Of a stretch of 64,000 nucleotides of DNA, positions 29,093-37,459 are shown one piece after another. The DNA is from Achromobacter pulmonis (GTDB lineage: Bacteria > Pseudomonadota > Gammaproteobacteria > Burkholderiales > Burkholderiaceae_B). The notes under the pieces are model-generated. The model was not told the DNA's origin. It did no database searches and was given only the letters and a program-made list of their open reading frames with translations. Position 1 is the stretch's first letter. Each line of letters begins with the position of its first letter. The stretch is taken from assembly GCF_002885955.2 (NCBI RefSeq), contig NZ_POQS01000008.1:205590-269589 (forward strand), read 5' to 3'. The translations under genes were made by a program, and so were the position numbers.

Positions 29093-30400
29093 CTACCAGT
29101 TCAGCCAGGTGCCGCGCATGAAGGTGTCGACCGGCATGCTGAGGTTGGCGCGCCACTCGTAGTCGCCCGACAGGATGTCGCGGTCGGCGCCGACGGCCAG
29201 CTGGACCTTGGGCGCCACGAACATGCTGTGCGACAGCCCGACGCGCTGTTCGGCCTGGGTCGAGCCTTCGCGCAGGCCCGAATAGGTGCCGCTGAAGGTG
29301 CCCCAGCCCGAAATGGGGACGCCCGCCGACAGCGTGTTGCGGGTCTGGCCCGTGGCGGCCGCGCCGTCGGCATACATGGACAGGTCGCCGAAACCCGCGC
29401 CCACCTGTTCGGCCGTATAGCCCAGGTGGACCAGGTTGGCCACCTCCACGTTGTAGCCGAAGCGGTAGCGCCAGGCGTTGACCGCGTCGAACGAGCTTTG
29501 CGTGGCCCCGGCCTGGAAGGTGCCGTATTCGCCGGCGGCGTAGGTGGTGCCCATGCCGCGGGTGGTGAGCGAAGGCGCACTCTGCATCTGGCCTTCCAGA
29601 GTGAGGGCCGGCGTGAGGCCGTAGCGCACGCTGCCGCTGCCTGCCGAGGCCCCGTAGTCGACGGCGCCCGAGCGCGCCGCCGGGTCCATGTTGTTGAGCA
29701 GGCCGACGGACGAGGAATAGCCGAAGGCGCCTTCGGCGATGGTGGGGCCCGTCCCGGCCCAGTTCGAGATCTGCAGCCCGCCCACGGGGGCGCCGCTGCC
29801 CCAGGCCGGGGCGGCGGCGGTGATGTTGCCGACCGCGATGGAGGGGCCGGCCGTGTTGCGGTAGACCCAGTTGCGGCTGCCGCCATAGCGCAGGCCGTCC
29901 TGGCCGCTGACCGAGGCGAACCAGGGCCGGGACGGGCGCGCCACACCCGAGATCACGACCACGGGAATGTCGCCTTCCTCCAGCGCGAAGGAGTAGTCGG
30001 GCGCGGCCTCCTCGGGGGCGGTGAGGGCGCGGCAGTCGACCGCCGGCGGCCGGACGTCGCCCGACAGCTCGGCCCCGGTGCCGGGAGTGCTCAGTTCCGG
30101 CGTCTGGCCGTCGCCGCCGCCGTGCACGCGGGTGTCGATGGCGGGTTCCAGGGTCTGCAGGTCGCAGGGGGAGGGGTCCAGCGGCACCGCGCGCGCGCCG
30201 ATGGCGGGCGCGGGACGCACGGGGATGGTCTGGACCGGCGCCAGCGCGCCGATGCCGCGCACCCAGCCGGCCGGCGTGCCGGACGCGGGCAGCAGGGCGT
30301 CCGCCGCGCTGCCGGCCGCGGCCGGCAGCGGGCCCAGCGCGGCTGCGGCCAGGATTGCGCGCAGCAGCCAGTTTCGCCGGAAGAATGCAGGGGCGGGCAT
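29093..30400 (-). CDS. Outer-membrane beta-barrel protein, resembling a fimbrial usher barrel
   Basis: A 435-residue exported protein. The signal peptide ends around LGPLPAAAGS (residue ~30). The N-terminal ~170 residues are Pro/Gly-rich, with only two cysteines. The C-terminal half has repeated beta-strand patterns (YGLTPALTLEGQMQ, EYGTFQAGATQSS, GWGTFSGTYSGL) and ends in W, as outer-membrane barrels do. The strand motifs recall the translocation pore of chaperone-usher proteins such as PapC or CaF1A, but the protein is much shorter and no plug, chaperone or pilin gene is near. Usher similarity is a hint, not proof. The start at 30400 fits the signal peptide. Confidence 0.55.
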   Translation of the reverse strand: MPAPAFFRRNWLLRAILAAAALGPLPAAAGSAADALLPASGTPAGWVRGIGALAPVQTIPVRPAPAIGARAVPLDPSPCDLQTLEPAIDTRVHGGGDGQTPELSTPGTGAELSGDVRPPAVDCRALTAPEEAAPDYSFALEEGDIPVVVISGVARPSRPWFASVSGQDGLRYGGSRNWVYRNTAGPSIAVGNITAAAPAWGSGAPVGGLQISNWAGTGPTIAEGAFGYSSSVGLLNNMDPAARSGAVDYGASAGSGSVRYGLTPALTLEGQMQSAPSLTTRGMGTTYAAGEYGTFQAGATQSSFDAVNAWRYRFGYNVEVANLVHLGYTAEQVGAGFGDLSMYADGAAATGQTRNTLSAGVPISGWGTFSGTYSGLREGSTQAEQRVGLSHSMFVAPKVQLAVGADRDILSGDYEWRANLSMPVDTFMRGTWLNW

Positions 30401-30599
30401 AGAAACCAGTGTAGAAAGGGAGCGCCGCGGATGCTGTGAACGTTCATGGGCTGTCCGCGGCTGGGCAGGATTCATTTTATCGCCTCGATCGGCTTCCGAT
30501 AAAAGCGCCGGAAACGGCGTTCTACATCGTGCAACAGGTATATTTCAGTTGATTTCCTGCCTCTTGCGGCCCGACGCGCCGCGCCCCACTATGGCATCC

Positions 30600-31301
30600 A
30601 TGGACAATCCCCACACCAAGCTGCTGGTCGTCGACGACGATCCGGCCCTGCGGCAGCTGCTTGCCGACTACCTGAACCGGCACGGCTACGACACGCTGCT
30701 GGCGCCCGACGCCACCGACCTGTCGGCCCGCATCACCCGTTACGCGCCCGACCTGCTGGTGCTCGACCGCATGCTGCCCGGCGGCGACGGCGCCGACGCC
30801 TGTCGCCGCCTGCGCGAACAGGGCGAGGACATCCCCGTCATCCTGCTGACCGCCCGCGACGAGGCGGTGGACCGCATCATCGGCCTGGAGGCCGGCGCCG
30901 ACGATTACGTCGGCAAGCCTTTCGATCCGCGCGAACTGCTGGCCCGCATCGAGGCCGTGCTGCGCCGCAAGCGCGGCCCGTCCGCCCTGACCAAGGACGC
31001 GCCGGTCTCGTTCGGCCCGTTCCTGTTCGATCCGTCCACGCGCCAGCTCTCGCGCGACGGCACCGTGGTCAAGCTGACGGGCGGCGAGATCAACCTGCTC
31101 GAAGCGCTGGTGCGCAATGCCGGCAAGCCCTTGTCGCGCGAACGCCTGCTGGCCCTGGCGCGCGACGACGACGCCGGCGAACGCAACGACCGCGCCATCG
31201 ACATCGCCATCCTGCGCCTGCGCCGCGTGATCGAGGACGATCCCAAGCAGCCGCGCTGGATCCAGACGGTCTGGGGCATCGGCTACCGGTTTTCGCCCTA
31301 G
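30600..31301 (+). CDS. risA: OmpR-family response regulator RisA
   Basis: A 233-residue regulator (ATG at 30600; an alternative ATG at 30591 adds three residues). The receiver domain has LLVVDDDPALR, the phospho-acceptor Asp in LLVLDRMLPGGDG near residue 55 and the conserved Lys in VGKPFDP near 104. The C-terminal winged helix contains LTGGEINLLEALVRN and IQTVWGIGYRF. The pairing with an EnvZ-like kinase that has a RisS-type periplasmic domain identifies it as RisA/OmpR of Bordetella and relatives, where it controls envelope and stress genes. Confidence 0.88.
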   Translation: MDNPHTKLLVVDDDPALRQLLADYLNRHGYDTLLAPDATDLSARITRYAPDLLVLDRMLPGGDGADACRRLREQGEDIPVILLTARDEAVDRIIGLEAGADDYVGKPFDPRELLARIEAVLRRKRGPSALTKDAPVSFGPFLFDPSTRQLSRDGTVVKLTGGEINLLEALVRNAGKPLSRERLLALARDDDAGERNDRAIDIAILRLRRVIEDDPKQPRWIQTVWGIGYRFSP

Positions 31302-31313
31302 AGCCCCGTCCCG

Positions 31314-32849
31314 ATGCGCTTTTCTCCCGGTTTCCTGATGCCGCGCTCGCTACGGGCGAGGCTGATCCTGCTGATCCTGGGCGCGGTGCTGCTGACGCAG
31401 GCGGCCACGCTGGTGACGGTGTCCTACTTCCGCCACAAGTTCATGGAAGAGGTGGCGATCGGCTACATCGTCACCACCATCCGCACGCTGCGGGCCGCCG
31501 TGTCGCAGGTGCCGGCCGACGAACGCGCCGATTTCGTGCGCACGGCCTCGCAGAACCAGTGGCGCCTGTGGTCGCGCGTGCTGCCGGCCGAAGCCAAGCT
31601 GCAGCGTTTCAACGGCCGCCGCGCCAAGCCGCCGCCCAAGCCCGCGCCCACGCCGCCCTCGCCGCCGTCGGCCGATCCGCAGCTGCACGGCCCGCCGGCG
31701 CCGCCGCCGCCCGAAGTGCGCGACGACGACCGCGACGAACGCCGCGCGGAGCAGGAGTTCAGGCGGCGCCACAAGCCCGAGCCGGACGACATCCGCCAGG
31801 ACCTGCGCGGGCTGGTGCAGCAGCTCAACGAGCGGCTCAACGACGGCACGCGCGTGGCCCTGTCGCGCGGGCCCACGCCGGAAATCTTCATTTCGCTGGC
31901 CCCCAATTCCAACACCGAGGACGTGCCGCGCCTGCGCGAGTGGCTGGTGATCCCGCTGGACCGGCTCGACCCGCCCGTGACCACGCCCTTCATCGCCGCC
32001 TGGCTGGGCGGGCTGGGCCTGCTGCTGCTCCTGGCCGTGGGTTTTTCCTGGCACATCACGCGCCCGATCACGCGGCTGGCCGACGCCGCCGACCGGCTGG
32101 CCGCGGGGCAGCCGCAGCGCGTCGACCCCTCGGGGCCGCACGAGACGCGGGTGCTGGGCGAGCGCTTCAACGCCATGCTGGACGCGCTGGCCGAATCCGA
32201 TTCGGTGCGCCGCACGCTGCTGTCCGGCCTGCCGCACGACCTCAAGGGGCCGCTGTCGCGGATGTGGCTGCGCATCGAGCTGGCCGACGATTCCAAGCTC
32301 AAGGAAGGCCTGCGCGCCGACCTGCAGGACATGCAGCACATGGTCGACCAGTTCATCGGCTTCGTGCGCGGAACCGACCCGGCCGCCTACCGCTACGCCT
32401 CGATGGTGCTGGGCGACTGGCTGATCGAGCGCGTGGGCGCCTGGCAGGGGGCGGGCACCGACATCCGCCTGCGCAACGGCGCCGACGACGACGCGGCGCT
32501 GGTGGTGCAGGCCGACGCGGTGGCGCTGGGCCGGCTGCTGGACAACCTGATCGGCAACGCCCTGAACCACGGCGCGCCGCCGGTCGACGTGACGCTGAGC
32601 CGCGAAGGGCGCTACGCGGTGCTGGACGTGGCCGACCACGGGGCCGGCATCGCGCCGGAGCGCCGCCGCGAGGCGCTGCGCCCGTTCAGCCGGCTCGACG
32701 ACGCGCGCACGCGCACCGGCAGCGTCGGGCTGGGCCTGGCCCTGGCCGAGGCCATCGCGCGCGCCCACGGCGGCTCGCTGGAGCTGCGCGCGGCCGATTC
32801 CGGCGGCCTGTGCGTGCGGGTGCGGCTGCCCCTGTCGGAAACCGCCTAG
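31314..32849 (+). CDS. risS: Sensor histidine kinase RisS, apparently intact
   Basis: A 511-residue EnvZ-like kinase. It has an N-terminal membrane helix (ILLILGAVLLTQAATLVT), a periplasmic sensor domain with a Pro-rich insertion (PPPKPAPTPPSPPSADPQ and further PPAPPPPE), a second helix (GGLGLLLLLAVGFSWHI), HAMP, the phospho-histidine box LSGLPHDLKGPLSRM near residue 308 and a HATPase domain (NLIGNALNHGA, GVGLGLALAEAIARAHGG-like end). In B. pertussis risS is broken by a frameshift; here the frame is open throughout, which argues against B. pertussis. It starts 12 bp after risA. The stop TAG lies in a CTAG that flanks an inverted-repeat element. Confidence 0.9.
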   Translation: MRFSPGFLMPRSLRARLILLILGAVLLTQAATLVTVSYFRHKFMEEVAIGYIVTTIRTLRAAVSQVPADERADFVRTASQNQWRLWSRVLPAEAKLQRFNGRRAKPPPKPAPTPPSPPSADPQLHGPPAPPPPEVRDDDRDERRAEQEFRRRHKPEPDDIRQDLRGLVQQLNERLNDGTRVALSRGPTPEIFISLAPNSNTEDVPRLREWLVIPLDRLDPPVTTPFIAAWLGGLGLLLLLAVGFSWHITRPITRLADAADRLAAGQPQRVDPSGPHETRVLGERFNAMLDALAESDSVRRTLLSGLPHDLKGPLSRMWLRIELADDSKLKEGLRADLQDMQHMVDQFIGFVRGTDPAAYRYASMVLGDWLIERVGAWQGAGTDIRLRNGADDDAALVVQADAVALGRLLDNLIGNALNHGAPPVDVTLSREGRYAVLDVADHGAGIAPERRREALRPFSRLDDARTRTGSVGLGLALAEAIARAHGGSLELRAADSGGLCVRVRLPLSETA

Positions 32850-33012
32850 TGTGCTGTCCCGTAGATGCGTCCGCATGACGAAATTTCTCCTCTTGACGTC
32901 AGGGCTAGGCGCAAACCGCAGCGATACCCGTAGGTATCGCGAGGATTTGCAACGACGCCCTGGCGTCAAGGGGGGAATTTCGTGCGGGCGTATCTACGGG
33001 AAAGCACACTAG
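32846..33012. mobile_element. MITE-like inverted-repeat element flanked by CTAG
   Basis: A 159-bp element (32850-33008) begins TGTGCTGTCCCGTAGATGCG and ends with its near complement, and CTAG stands on each side (32846-32849 and 33009-33012). The whole element folds into one long hairpin: the arms include CTTGACGTCAGGGC against its complement (13 of 14), GCAAA/TTTGC, and a perfect central GCGATACC-CGTA-GGTATCGC stem (32921-32940). No ORF is inside. The CTAG pair could be a 4-bp target duplication, but CTAG is itself palindromic, so it may simply be the end of the inverted repeat. The left CTAG supplies the risS stop codon. Confidence 0.75.
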
Positions 33013-33059
33013 GGTTACGGTACGATGCATCCTGCTTCGTCCTTTGCCGTTTCCGCACC

Positions 33060-34133
33060 ATGGCCATCCAGTCCGATTCGCTTTCCTCCCGCCCCGACGC
33101 CCCCCGTATCGTGGCGCCGCAGCCGGTATCTCCCAACGAGGAGTCGATCGAACGCGCGCTGCGGCCCAAGGCCCTGGACGAGTACGTGGGGCAGCAGCGC
33201 GCCCGCGAACAGCTCGAAATCTTCATCGCCGCCGCCAGAAAGCGCGGCGAGGCGCTGGACCACGTGCTGCTGTTCGGCCCGCCGGGCCTGGGCAAGACCA
33301 CGCTGGCCCACATCATCGCCCATGAAATGGGCGTGCAGCTGCGCCAGACCTCCGGCCCGGTGCTGGAGCGCCCGGGCGACCTGGCCGCGCTGCTGACCAA
33401 TCTCGAAAAGAACGACGTCCTCTTCATCGACGAGATCCACCGCCTGTCGCCCGTGGTCGAGGAAATCCTCTATCCGGCGCTGGAGGACTTCCAGATCGAC
33501 ATCCTGATCGGCGAAGGGCCGGCCGCGCGCAGCGTCAAGCTGGACCTGCAGCCCTTCACGCTGGTGGGCGCGACCACGCGCGCCGGCATGCTGACCAATC
33601 CGCTGCGCGACCGCTTCGGCATCGTCTCGCGGCTGGAGTTCTACGACGCCGCCGACCTGGGCCGCATCGTCACGCGCAGCGCCGGCCTGCTCAACGCCGG
33701 CATCACGCCGGAAGGCGCGGCCGAGGTGGCGCGCCGCGCCCGCGGCACGCCGCGCATCGCCAACCGGCTGCTGCGCCGCGTGCGCGACTACGCCGAGGTC
33801 AAGGCCGGCGGCATCATCGACGCGGACGTGGCCGGCCGCGCGCTGGCCATGCTGGAAGTCGACCCGCAGGGGCTGGACCTGATGGACCGCAAGCTGCTCG
33901 AAGCCATCGTCCACAAGTTCGACGGCGGCCCCGTGGGCGTGGACAGCCTGGCCGCGGCCATCGGCGAAGAGCGCGACACCATCGAGGACGTGATCGAACC
34001 CTACCTGATCCAGCACGGCTACCTGCAGCGCACGCCGCGCGGACGCACGGCCACGCTGACGACCTGGCGCCACCTGGGGCTGACCCCGCCGGCCGGCAGC
34101 GCCAGCGGATCGGGCGACCTGTTCGGCAAATAG
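33060..34133 (+). CDS. ruvB: Holliday junction branch-migration ATPase RuvB
   Basis: A 357-residue AAA+ protein. Walker A is GPPGLGKTT near residue 75, Walker B is VLFIDEIHRL, and sensor 1 region LVGATTRAG is followed by the winged-helix C-terminal domain (GVDSLAAAIGEERDTIEDVIEP). RuvB hexamers pump DNA through RuvA-bound junctions. In this window ruvA and ruvC are on the opposite strand about 2 kb away, so the three genes are not one operon. Confidence 0.97.
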   Translation: MAIQSDSLSSRPDAPRIVAPQPVSPNEESIERALRPKALDEYVGQQRAREQLEIFIAAARKRGEALDHVLLFGPPGLGKTTLAHIIAHEMGVQLRQTSGPVLERPGDLAALLTNLEKNDVLFIDEIHRLSPVVEEILYPALEDFQIDILIGEGPAARSVKLDLQPFTLVGATTRAGMLTNPLRDRFGIVSRLEFYDAADLGRIVTRSAGLLNAGITPEGAAEVARRARGTPRIANRLLRRVRDYAEVKAGGIIDADVAGRALAMLEVDPQGLDLMDRKLLEAIVHKFDGGPVGVDSLAAAIGEERDTIEDVIEPYLIQHGYLQRTPRGRTATLTTWRHLGLTPPAGSASGSGDLFGK

Positions 34134-34207
34134 GCCCGCCCGCGCCCGAGGGGCGGCGGCGGGTTTATCATCCTGGGGTTCCGTTTCCCTTCAAGGACCG
34201 ATTCCCC

Positions 34208-35173
34208 ATGCAGCCCGAATTGCCCTCTTACGACGACGTCGCGCGCGCCAGCGAGCGCCTGGCCGGCAACGCGCACCGCACGCCGGTGCTGACCTCGGCC
34301 ACCGCCGACGCGATCAGCGGCGCCTCGCTGTTCTTCAAGTGCGAGAACTTCCAGCGCATGGGCGCCTTCAAGTTCCGCGGCGGCTACAACGCGATCGCGC
34401 GCCTGACGCCCGAACAGCGGGCCGCGGGCGTGGTCACGTTCTCGTCGGGCAACCATGCCCAGGCCATCGCGCTGGCCTCCAGGCTGCAGGGCGTGCAGGC
34501 CACCATCATCATGCCGCTGGACGCGCCGGCGGCCAAGCGCGCCGCCACCGAGGGCTACGGCGGCAAGATCGTCACCTATGACCGCTACACCGAGGACCGC
34601 GAGGCCATCGCGCGCCGCATCCAGGCCGAGACCGGCGCCACGCTGATCCCGCCCTACGACCACGCCGACGTCATCGCCGGCCAGGGCACCGCGGCCAAGG
34701 AGCTGTTCGAGGACGTGGGCGAGCTGGACTATCTGTTCGTCTGCCTGGGCGGCGGCGGGCTGCTGGCCGGCTCGGCCTTGTCCGCCTACGCGCTGAGCCC
34801 GCGCTGCCTGGTCTACGGGGTCGAGCCCGAGGCCGGCAACGACGGCCAGCAGTCCCTGCGCAAGGGTGAAGTCGTCCGCATTCCGGCGCCCAAGACCCTG
34901 GCCGACGGCGCCGCCACCACGCACCTGGGCAATCTGACCTTCCCGCTGATCCAGAAGCACGTGCGCGACATCGTCACGGTGACCGACGAGCAGCTGGTCG
35001 CCACCATGAAATTCTTCGCCGAACGCATGAAGATGGTGGTCGAGCCCACCGGCTGCCTGGGCGCGTCCGCGGTGATGCAGAACGTGGTGCCGGTGCGCGG
35101 CGCCCGGGTCGGGGTGATCATCAGCGGCGGCAACGTCGATCTCCCGGCCTACGCCAGACTGCTGGCGGGCTGA
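34208..35173 (+). CDS. PLP-dependent threo-3-hydroxyaspartate/serine dehydratase-type enzyme
   Basis: A 321-residue fold-type II PLP enzyme. The cofactor lysine is in GAFKFRGGYNAI near residue 56, the phosphate-binding glycine loop is CLGGGGLLAGS and the C-terminal serine site is IISGGNVDL. It has no ACT or regulatory domain, unlike biosynthetic threonine deaminase IlvA. SGGNVD and the length fit the threo-3-hydroxyaspartate ammonia-lyase/serine racemase group. The ATG at 34208 lacks a strong Shine-Dalgarno sequence. It is monocistronic between ruvB and an epimerase-like gene. Confidence 0.85.
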   Translation: MQPELPSYDDVARASERLAGNAHRTPVLTSATADAISGASLFFKCENFQRMGAFKFRGGYNAIARLTPEQRAAGVVTFSSGNHAQAIALASRLQGVQATIIMPLDAPAAKRAATEGYGGKIVTYDRYTEDREAIARRIQAETGATLIPPYDHADVIAGQGTAAKELFEDVGELDYLFVCLGGGGLLAGSALSAYALSPRCLVYGVEPEAGNDGQQSLRKGEVVRIPAPKTLADGAATTHLGNLTFPLIQKHVRDIVTVTDEQLVATMKFFAERMKMVVEPTGCLGASAVMQNVVPVRGARVGVIISGGNVDLPAYARLLAG

Positions 35174-35277
35174 CGCACGCCGGCGGCGGCCGGCGCGGCC
35201 GGCCGCCGATGCGCGCTTGCGGTTGTCGCCCGTGCAGGGCAGAATCGGGGCTGAATCCTGACGAACAGGGGCTGCGC

Positions 35278-36186
35278 ATGCGTATTCTTGTCATTGGCGG
35301 CACCGGTTTCATCGGTCGCCACCTGATCGCGCGGCTCAGCGCGCAGCCGCAACAAATCATCGTGCCCACCCGCCGTTTCAGCCGTGGGCGCGATCTGCAG
35401 ATCTTCCCCACCGTCACCCTGCTCGAACGCGACGTCCACGACGACGCCACGCTGGACGCGCTGGCGCGCGGCTGCGACGCGGTCGTCAACCTGGTGGGCA
35501 TCCTGCATGGCAATTCAGGCCGGCCCTATGGCTCGGACTTCGCGCGGGCGCACGTGCTGCTGCCGCAGCGCATCGCGCAGGCCTGCCGCCGCCAGGGCGT
35601 GCCGCGCCTGCTGCACGTCAGCGCGCTGGGCGCCGACCCGCAGGGCGACAGCATGTACCAGCGCTCCAAGGGCGATGGCGAGGCCGCCATCAAGCAGGAA
35701 TTCGCCGGCTGGCGCGAAGGCGGCTGGACCATCTTCCGTCCCTCCGTCGTGTTCGGCCCCGACGACCAGTTCACCAATATGTTCGCCCGGCTGGCGCGCT
35801 GGCTGCCGGTGCTGCCTCTGGCCGGCGCCCACGTGCGCATGCAGCCGGTGTACGTGGGCGACGTGGTGGCCGCGCTGATGGCGGCGCTGCGCGACCCCGG
35901 CGCCCGCGGCAAGACCTATGAACTGGGCGGCCCGCAGGTCTATACGCTGGGCGAGATCGCGCGCCTGTGCGCCGCCTGGAGCGGCCATCCGCGGCCGGTG
36001 CTCAACATGCCGATGGGCGTGGGCCGCATGCAGGCCATGCTGTTCGAATGCCTGCCCGGCACGCCGCTGATGTCGCGCGACAACCTGGACTCCCTGCGCC
36101 GCGACAACGTCTGCGGCGGGCCGATAGCGCCCGAGCTGCACGTGGTGCCGACCGGCCTGGAAGCCGTCGCGCCGCGGTATCTGTGA
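35278..36186 (+). CDS. NAD(P)-binding SDR-type protein, NDUFA9-like
   Basis: A 302-residue extended short-chain dehydrogenase/reductase. The nucleotide-binding motif GGTGFIGRHLIARL lies at residues 7-20. It shows the atypical branch features (HVSALGADPQGDSMYQRSKGDGE, where the YxxxK is YQRSK; FRPSVVFGPDDQF). This branch is related to the complex I accessory subunit NDUFA9 and to bacterial proteins linked to quinone or respiratory metabolism; substrate unknown. The ATG at 35278 is chosen by the motif distance. Confidence 0.85.
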   Translation: MRILVIGGTGFIGRHLIARLSAQPQQIIVPTRRFSRGRDLQIFPTVTLLERDVHDDATLDALARGCDAVVNLVGILHGNSGRPYGSDFARAHVLLPQRIAQACRRQGVPRLLHVSALGADPQGDSMYQRSKGDGEAAIKQEFAGWREGGWTIFRPSVVFGPDDQFTNMFARLARWLPVLPLAGAHVRMQPVYVGDVVAALMAALRDPGARGKTYELGGPQVYTLGEIARLCAAWSGHPRPVLNMPMGVGRMQAMLFECLPGTPLMSRDNLDSLRRDNVCGGPIAPELHVVPTGLEAVAPRYL

Positions 36187-36225
36187 CGGGCGGCGCAAAC
36201 CGCGGTCTTTCGCAGCGGGCCCCGC

Positions 36226-36798
36226 TCAGCGCACCAATGCCTTGAGCGCCTGCTTGATCCCGTCGGACACGCCCACGCCTTCTGGCAGGGTCTTCAGCGC
36301 CGACAGCGATTCCTTCTCGGAGTAGCCCAGCGCCAGCAGCGCGTTCAGGATGTCCGACTGGCTGTCGGGCGCGGCGTGCGGGGTCGCGCCGATGTCGGCG
36401 CCGAGCTTGCCGCGCATTTCCAGCAGCAGGCGTTCGGCGGTTTTCTTGCCGATGCCGGGCACGCGGGTCAGGCGTCCGGATTCCTGCAGGGTGATGGCCT
36501 GGGCCAGGTCGGCCACCGACAGCCCCGACAGGACCGCCAGCGCGGTGCGCGCGCCGATGCCGCTGACCTTGATGAGTTCGCGGAACGCGCTGCGTTCGCC
36601 GGCGGTGGCGAAGCCGTACAGGATGTGGGCGTCCTCGCGCACGGTCAGGTGGGTGTAGAGCGTGACGCGCGCGCCGTTGTCCGGCAGGGCGTACAGCGTG
36701 CTCATGGGCACGTCGATGTCATAGCCCAGACCGCCCACGTCCACGCAGATGGTGGGCGGAAGTTTTTCGATCAGGGTTCCGGTGATGCGTCCGATCAT
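36226..36798 (-). CDS. ruvA: Holliday junction-binding protein RuvA
   Basis: A 190-residue protein starting MIGRITGTLIEK. The OB-fold N-terminal domain is followed by helix-hairpin-helix motifs (VSGIGARTALAVLSGL and VPGIGKKTAERLLLEMRGKL) and a C-terminal RuvB-binding domain (LNALLALGYSEKESLSALKTL). It binds four-way junctions. It is downstream of ruvC on the same strand, separated by 112 bp that contain a CTAG-bounded hairpin. Confidence 0.97.
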   Translation of the reverse strand: MIGRITGTLIEKLPPTICVDVGGLGYDIDVPMSTLYALPDNGARVTLYTHLTVREDAHILYGFATAGERSAFRELIKVSGIGARTALAVLSGLSVADLAQAITLQESGRLTRVPGIGKKTAERLLLEMRGKLGADIGATPHAAPDSQSDILNALLALGYSEKESLSALKTLPEGVGVSDGIKQALKALVR

Positions 36799-36871
36799 GG
36801 TGATGGCAGGCCTGGCAAGAGTGGAACCGCGCGCGATGCGCGGCGAATGCGGGGATTCTATACGCTGGGCG

Positions 36872-36914
36872 CTAGGGCCTGTTCACACTAAAAGGAGCCA
36901 CGCACAGGCCCTAG
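36872..36914. repeat. CTAG-bounded 11-bp inverted repeat at the ruvC stop
   Basis: CTAGGGCCTGT (36872-36882) and ACAGGCCCTAG (36904-36914) are perfect complements around a 21-nt loop. The right arm contains the ruvC stop codon (TAG on the minus strand). On the minus strand it could be a stem-loop after ruvC, but there is no U-run. The CTAG borders and the position on a stop codon recall the risS element. Confidence 0.65.
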
Positions 36915-37459
36915 CCCAGCAGGCGGCCGTTGCGGATGCGGGTCTTGCCGCCCATGTGCAGGGCGCCGCCCAGGCGGTCGAGCTTGTCCTGGAGGGGGCC
37001 GACGTGGGCGTGGCAGATCGCGCAGGCCAGCGCGTCGGCCGAGTCGGGCGAGGGCGCGCCGTCCAGCGCCAGCAGGTGCTGCACCATCATCTGCACCTGC
37101 TCCTTGGCGGCGCGGCCGGTGCCGACCACGGCTTTCTTGATCTGCAGCGCGGTGTATTCGTGCACCGCCAGCGAGCTGTCGGCCAGCGCGCACAGGGCCG
37201 CGCCGCGCGCCTGGCCCAGCAGCAGGGTGGAGGCCGGGTTGGTGTTGAGGAAGATGATTTCCAGCGCGGCCACGTCGGGCCGCGTGTCGCGCGCGACCTC
37301 GCGCAGATTGTCCAGGATGACCTTGAGACGTTCGGGCAGGGATAGCGCCGGCGGGACCACGATGGTCCCGCTGGCGACGTAGCGCAGCCGCGGGCCGTCG
37401 GCATCGATCACACCGAAGCCGGTGCGGCGCAGGCCGGGATCGATGCCGAGGACGCGCAT
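36911..37459 (-). CDS. ruvC: Crossover junction endodeoxyribonuclease RuvC
   Basis: A 182-residue RNase H-fold resolvase. The first catalytic Asp is D7 in MRVLGIDPGLRRTGFG, the Glu is in VAALEIIFLN and the C-terminal acid pair lies in SPDSADALACAICHAH. It cuts Holliday junctions symmetrically after RuvAB migration. Its ATG overlaps the TGA of purH (ATGA), so it is co-translated with purH. Confidence 0.97.
   Translation of the reverse strand: MRVLGIDPGLRRTGFGVIDADGPRLRYVASGTIVVPPALSLPERLKVILDNLREVARDTRPDVAALEIIFLNTNPASTLLLGQARGAALCALADSSLAVHEYTALQIKKAVVGTGRAAKEQVQMMVQHLLALDGAPSPDSADALACAICHAHVGPLQDKLDRLGGALHMGGKTRIRNGRLLG

Noticed and set aside
31600..31760. Possible frameshift or repeat expansion in the proline-rich part of risS
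   Set aside because: The frame remains open across the segment and the domains on both sides are in register, so I call the gene intact.
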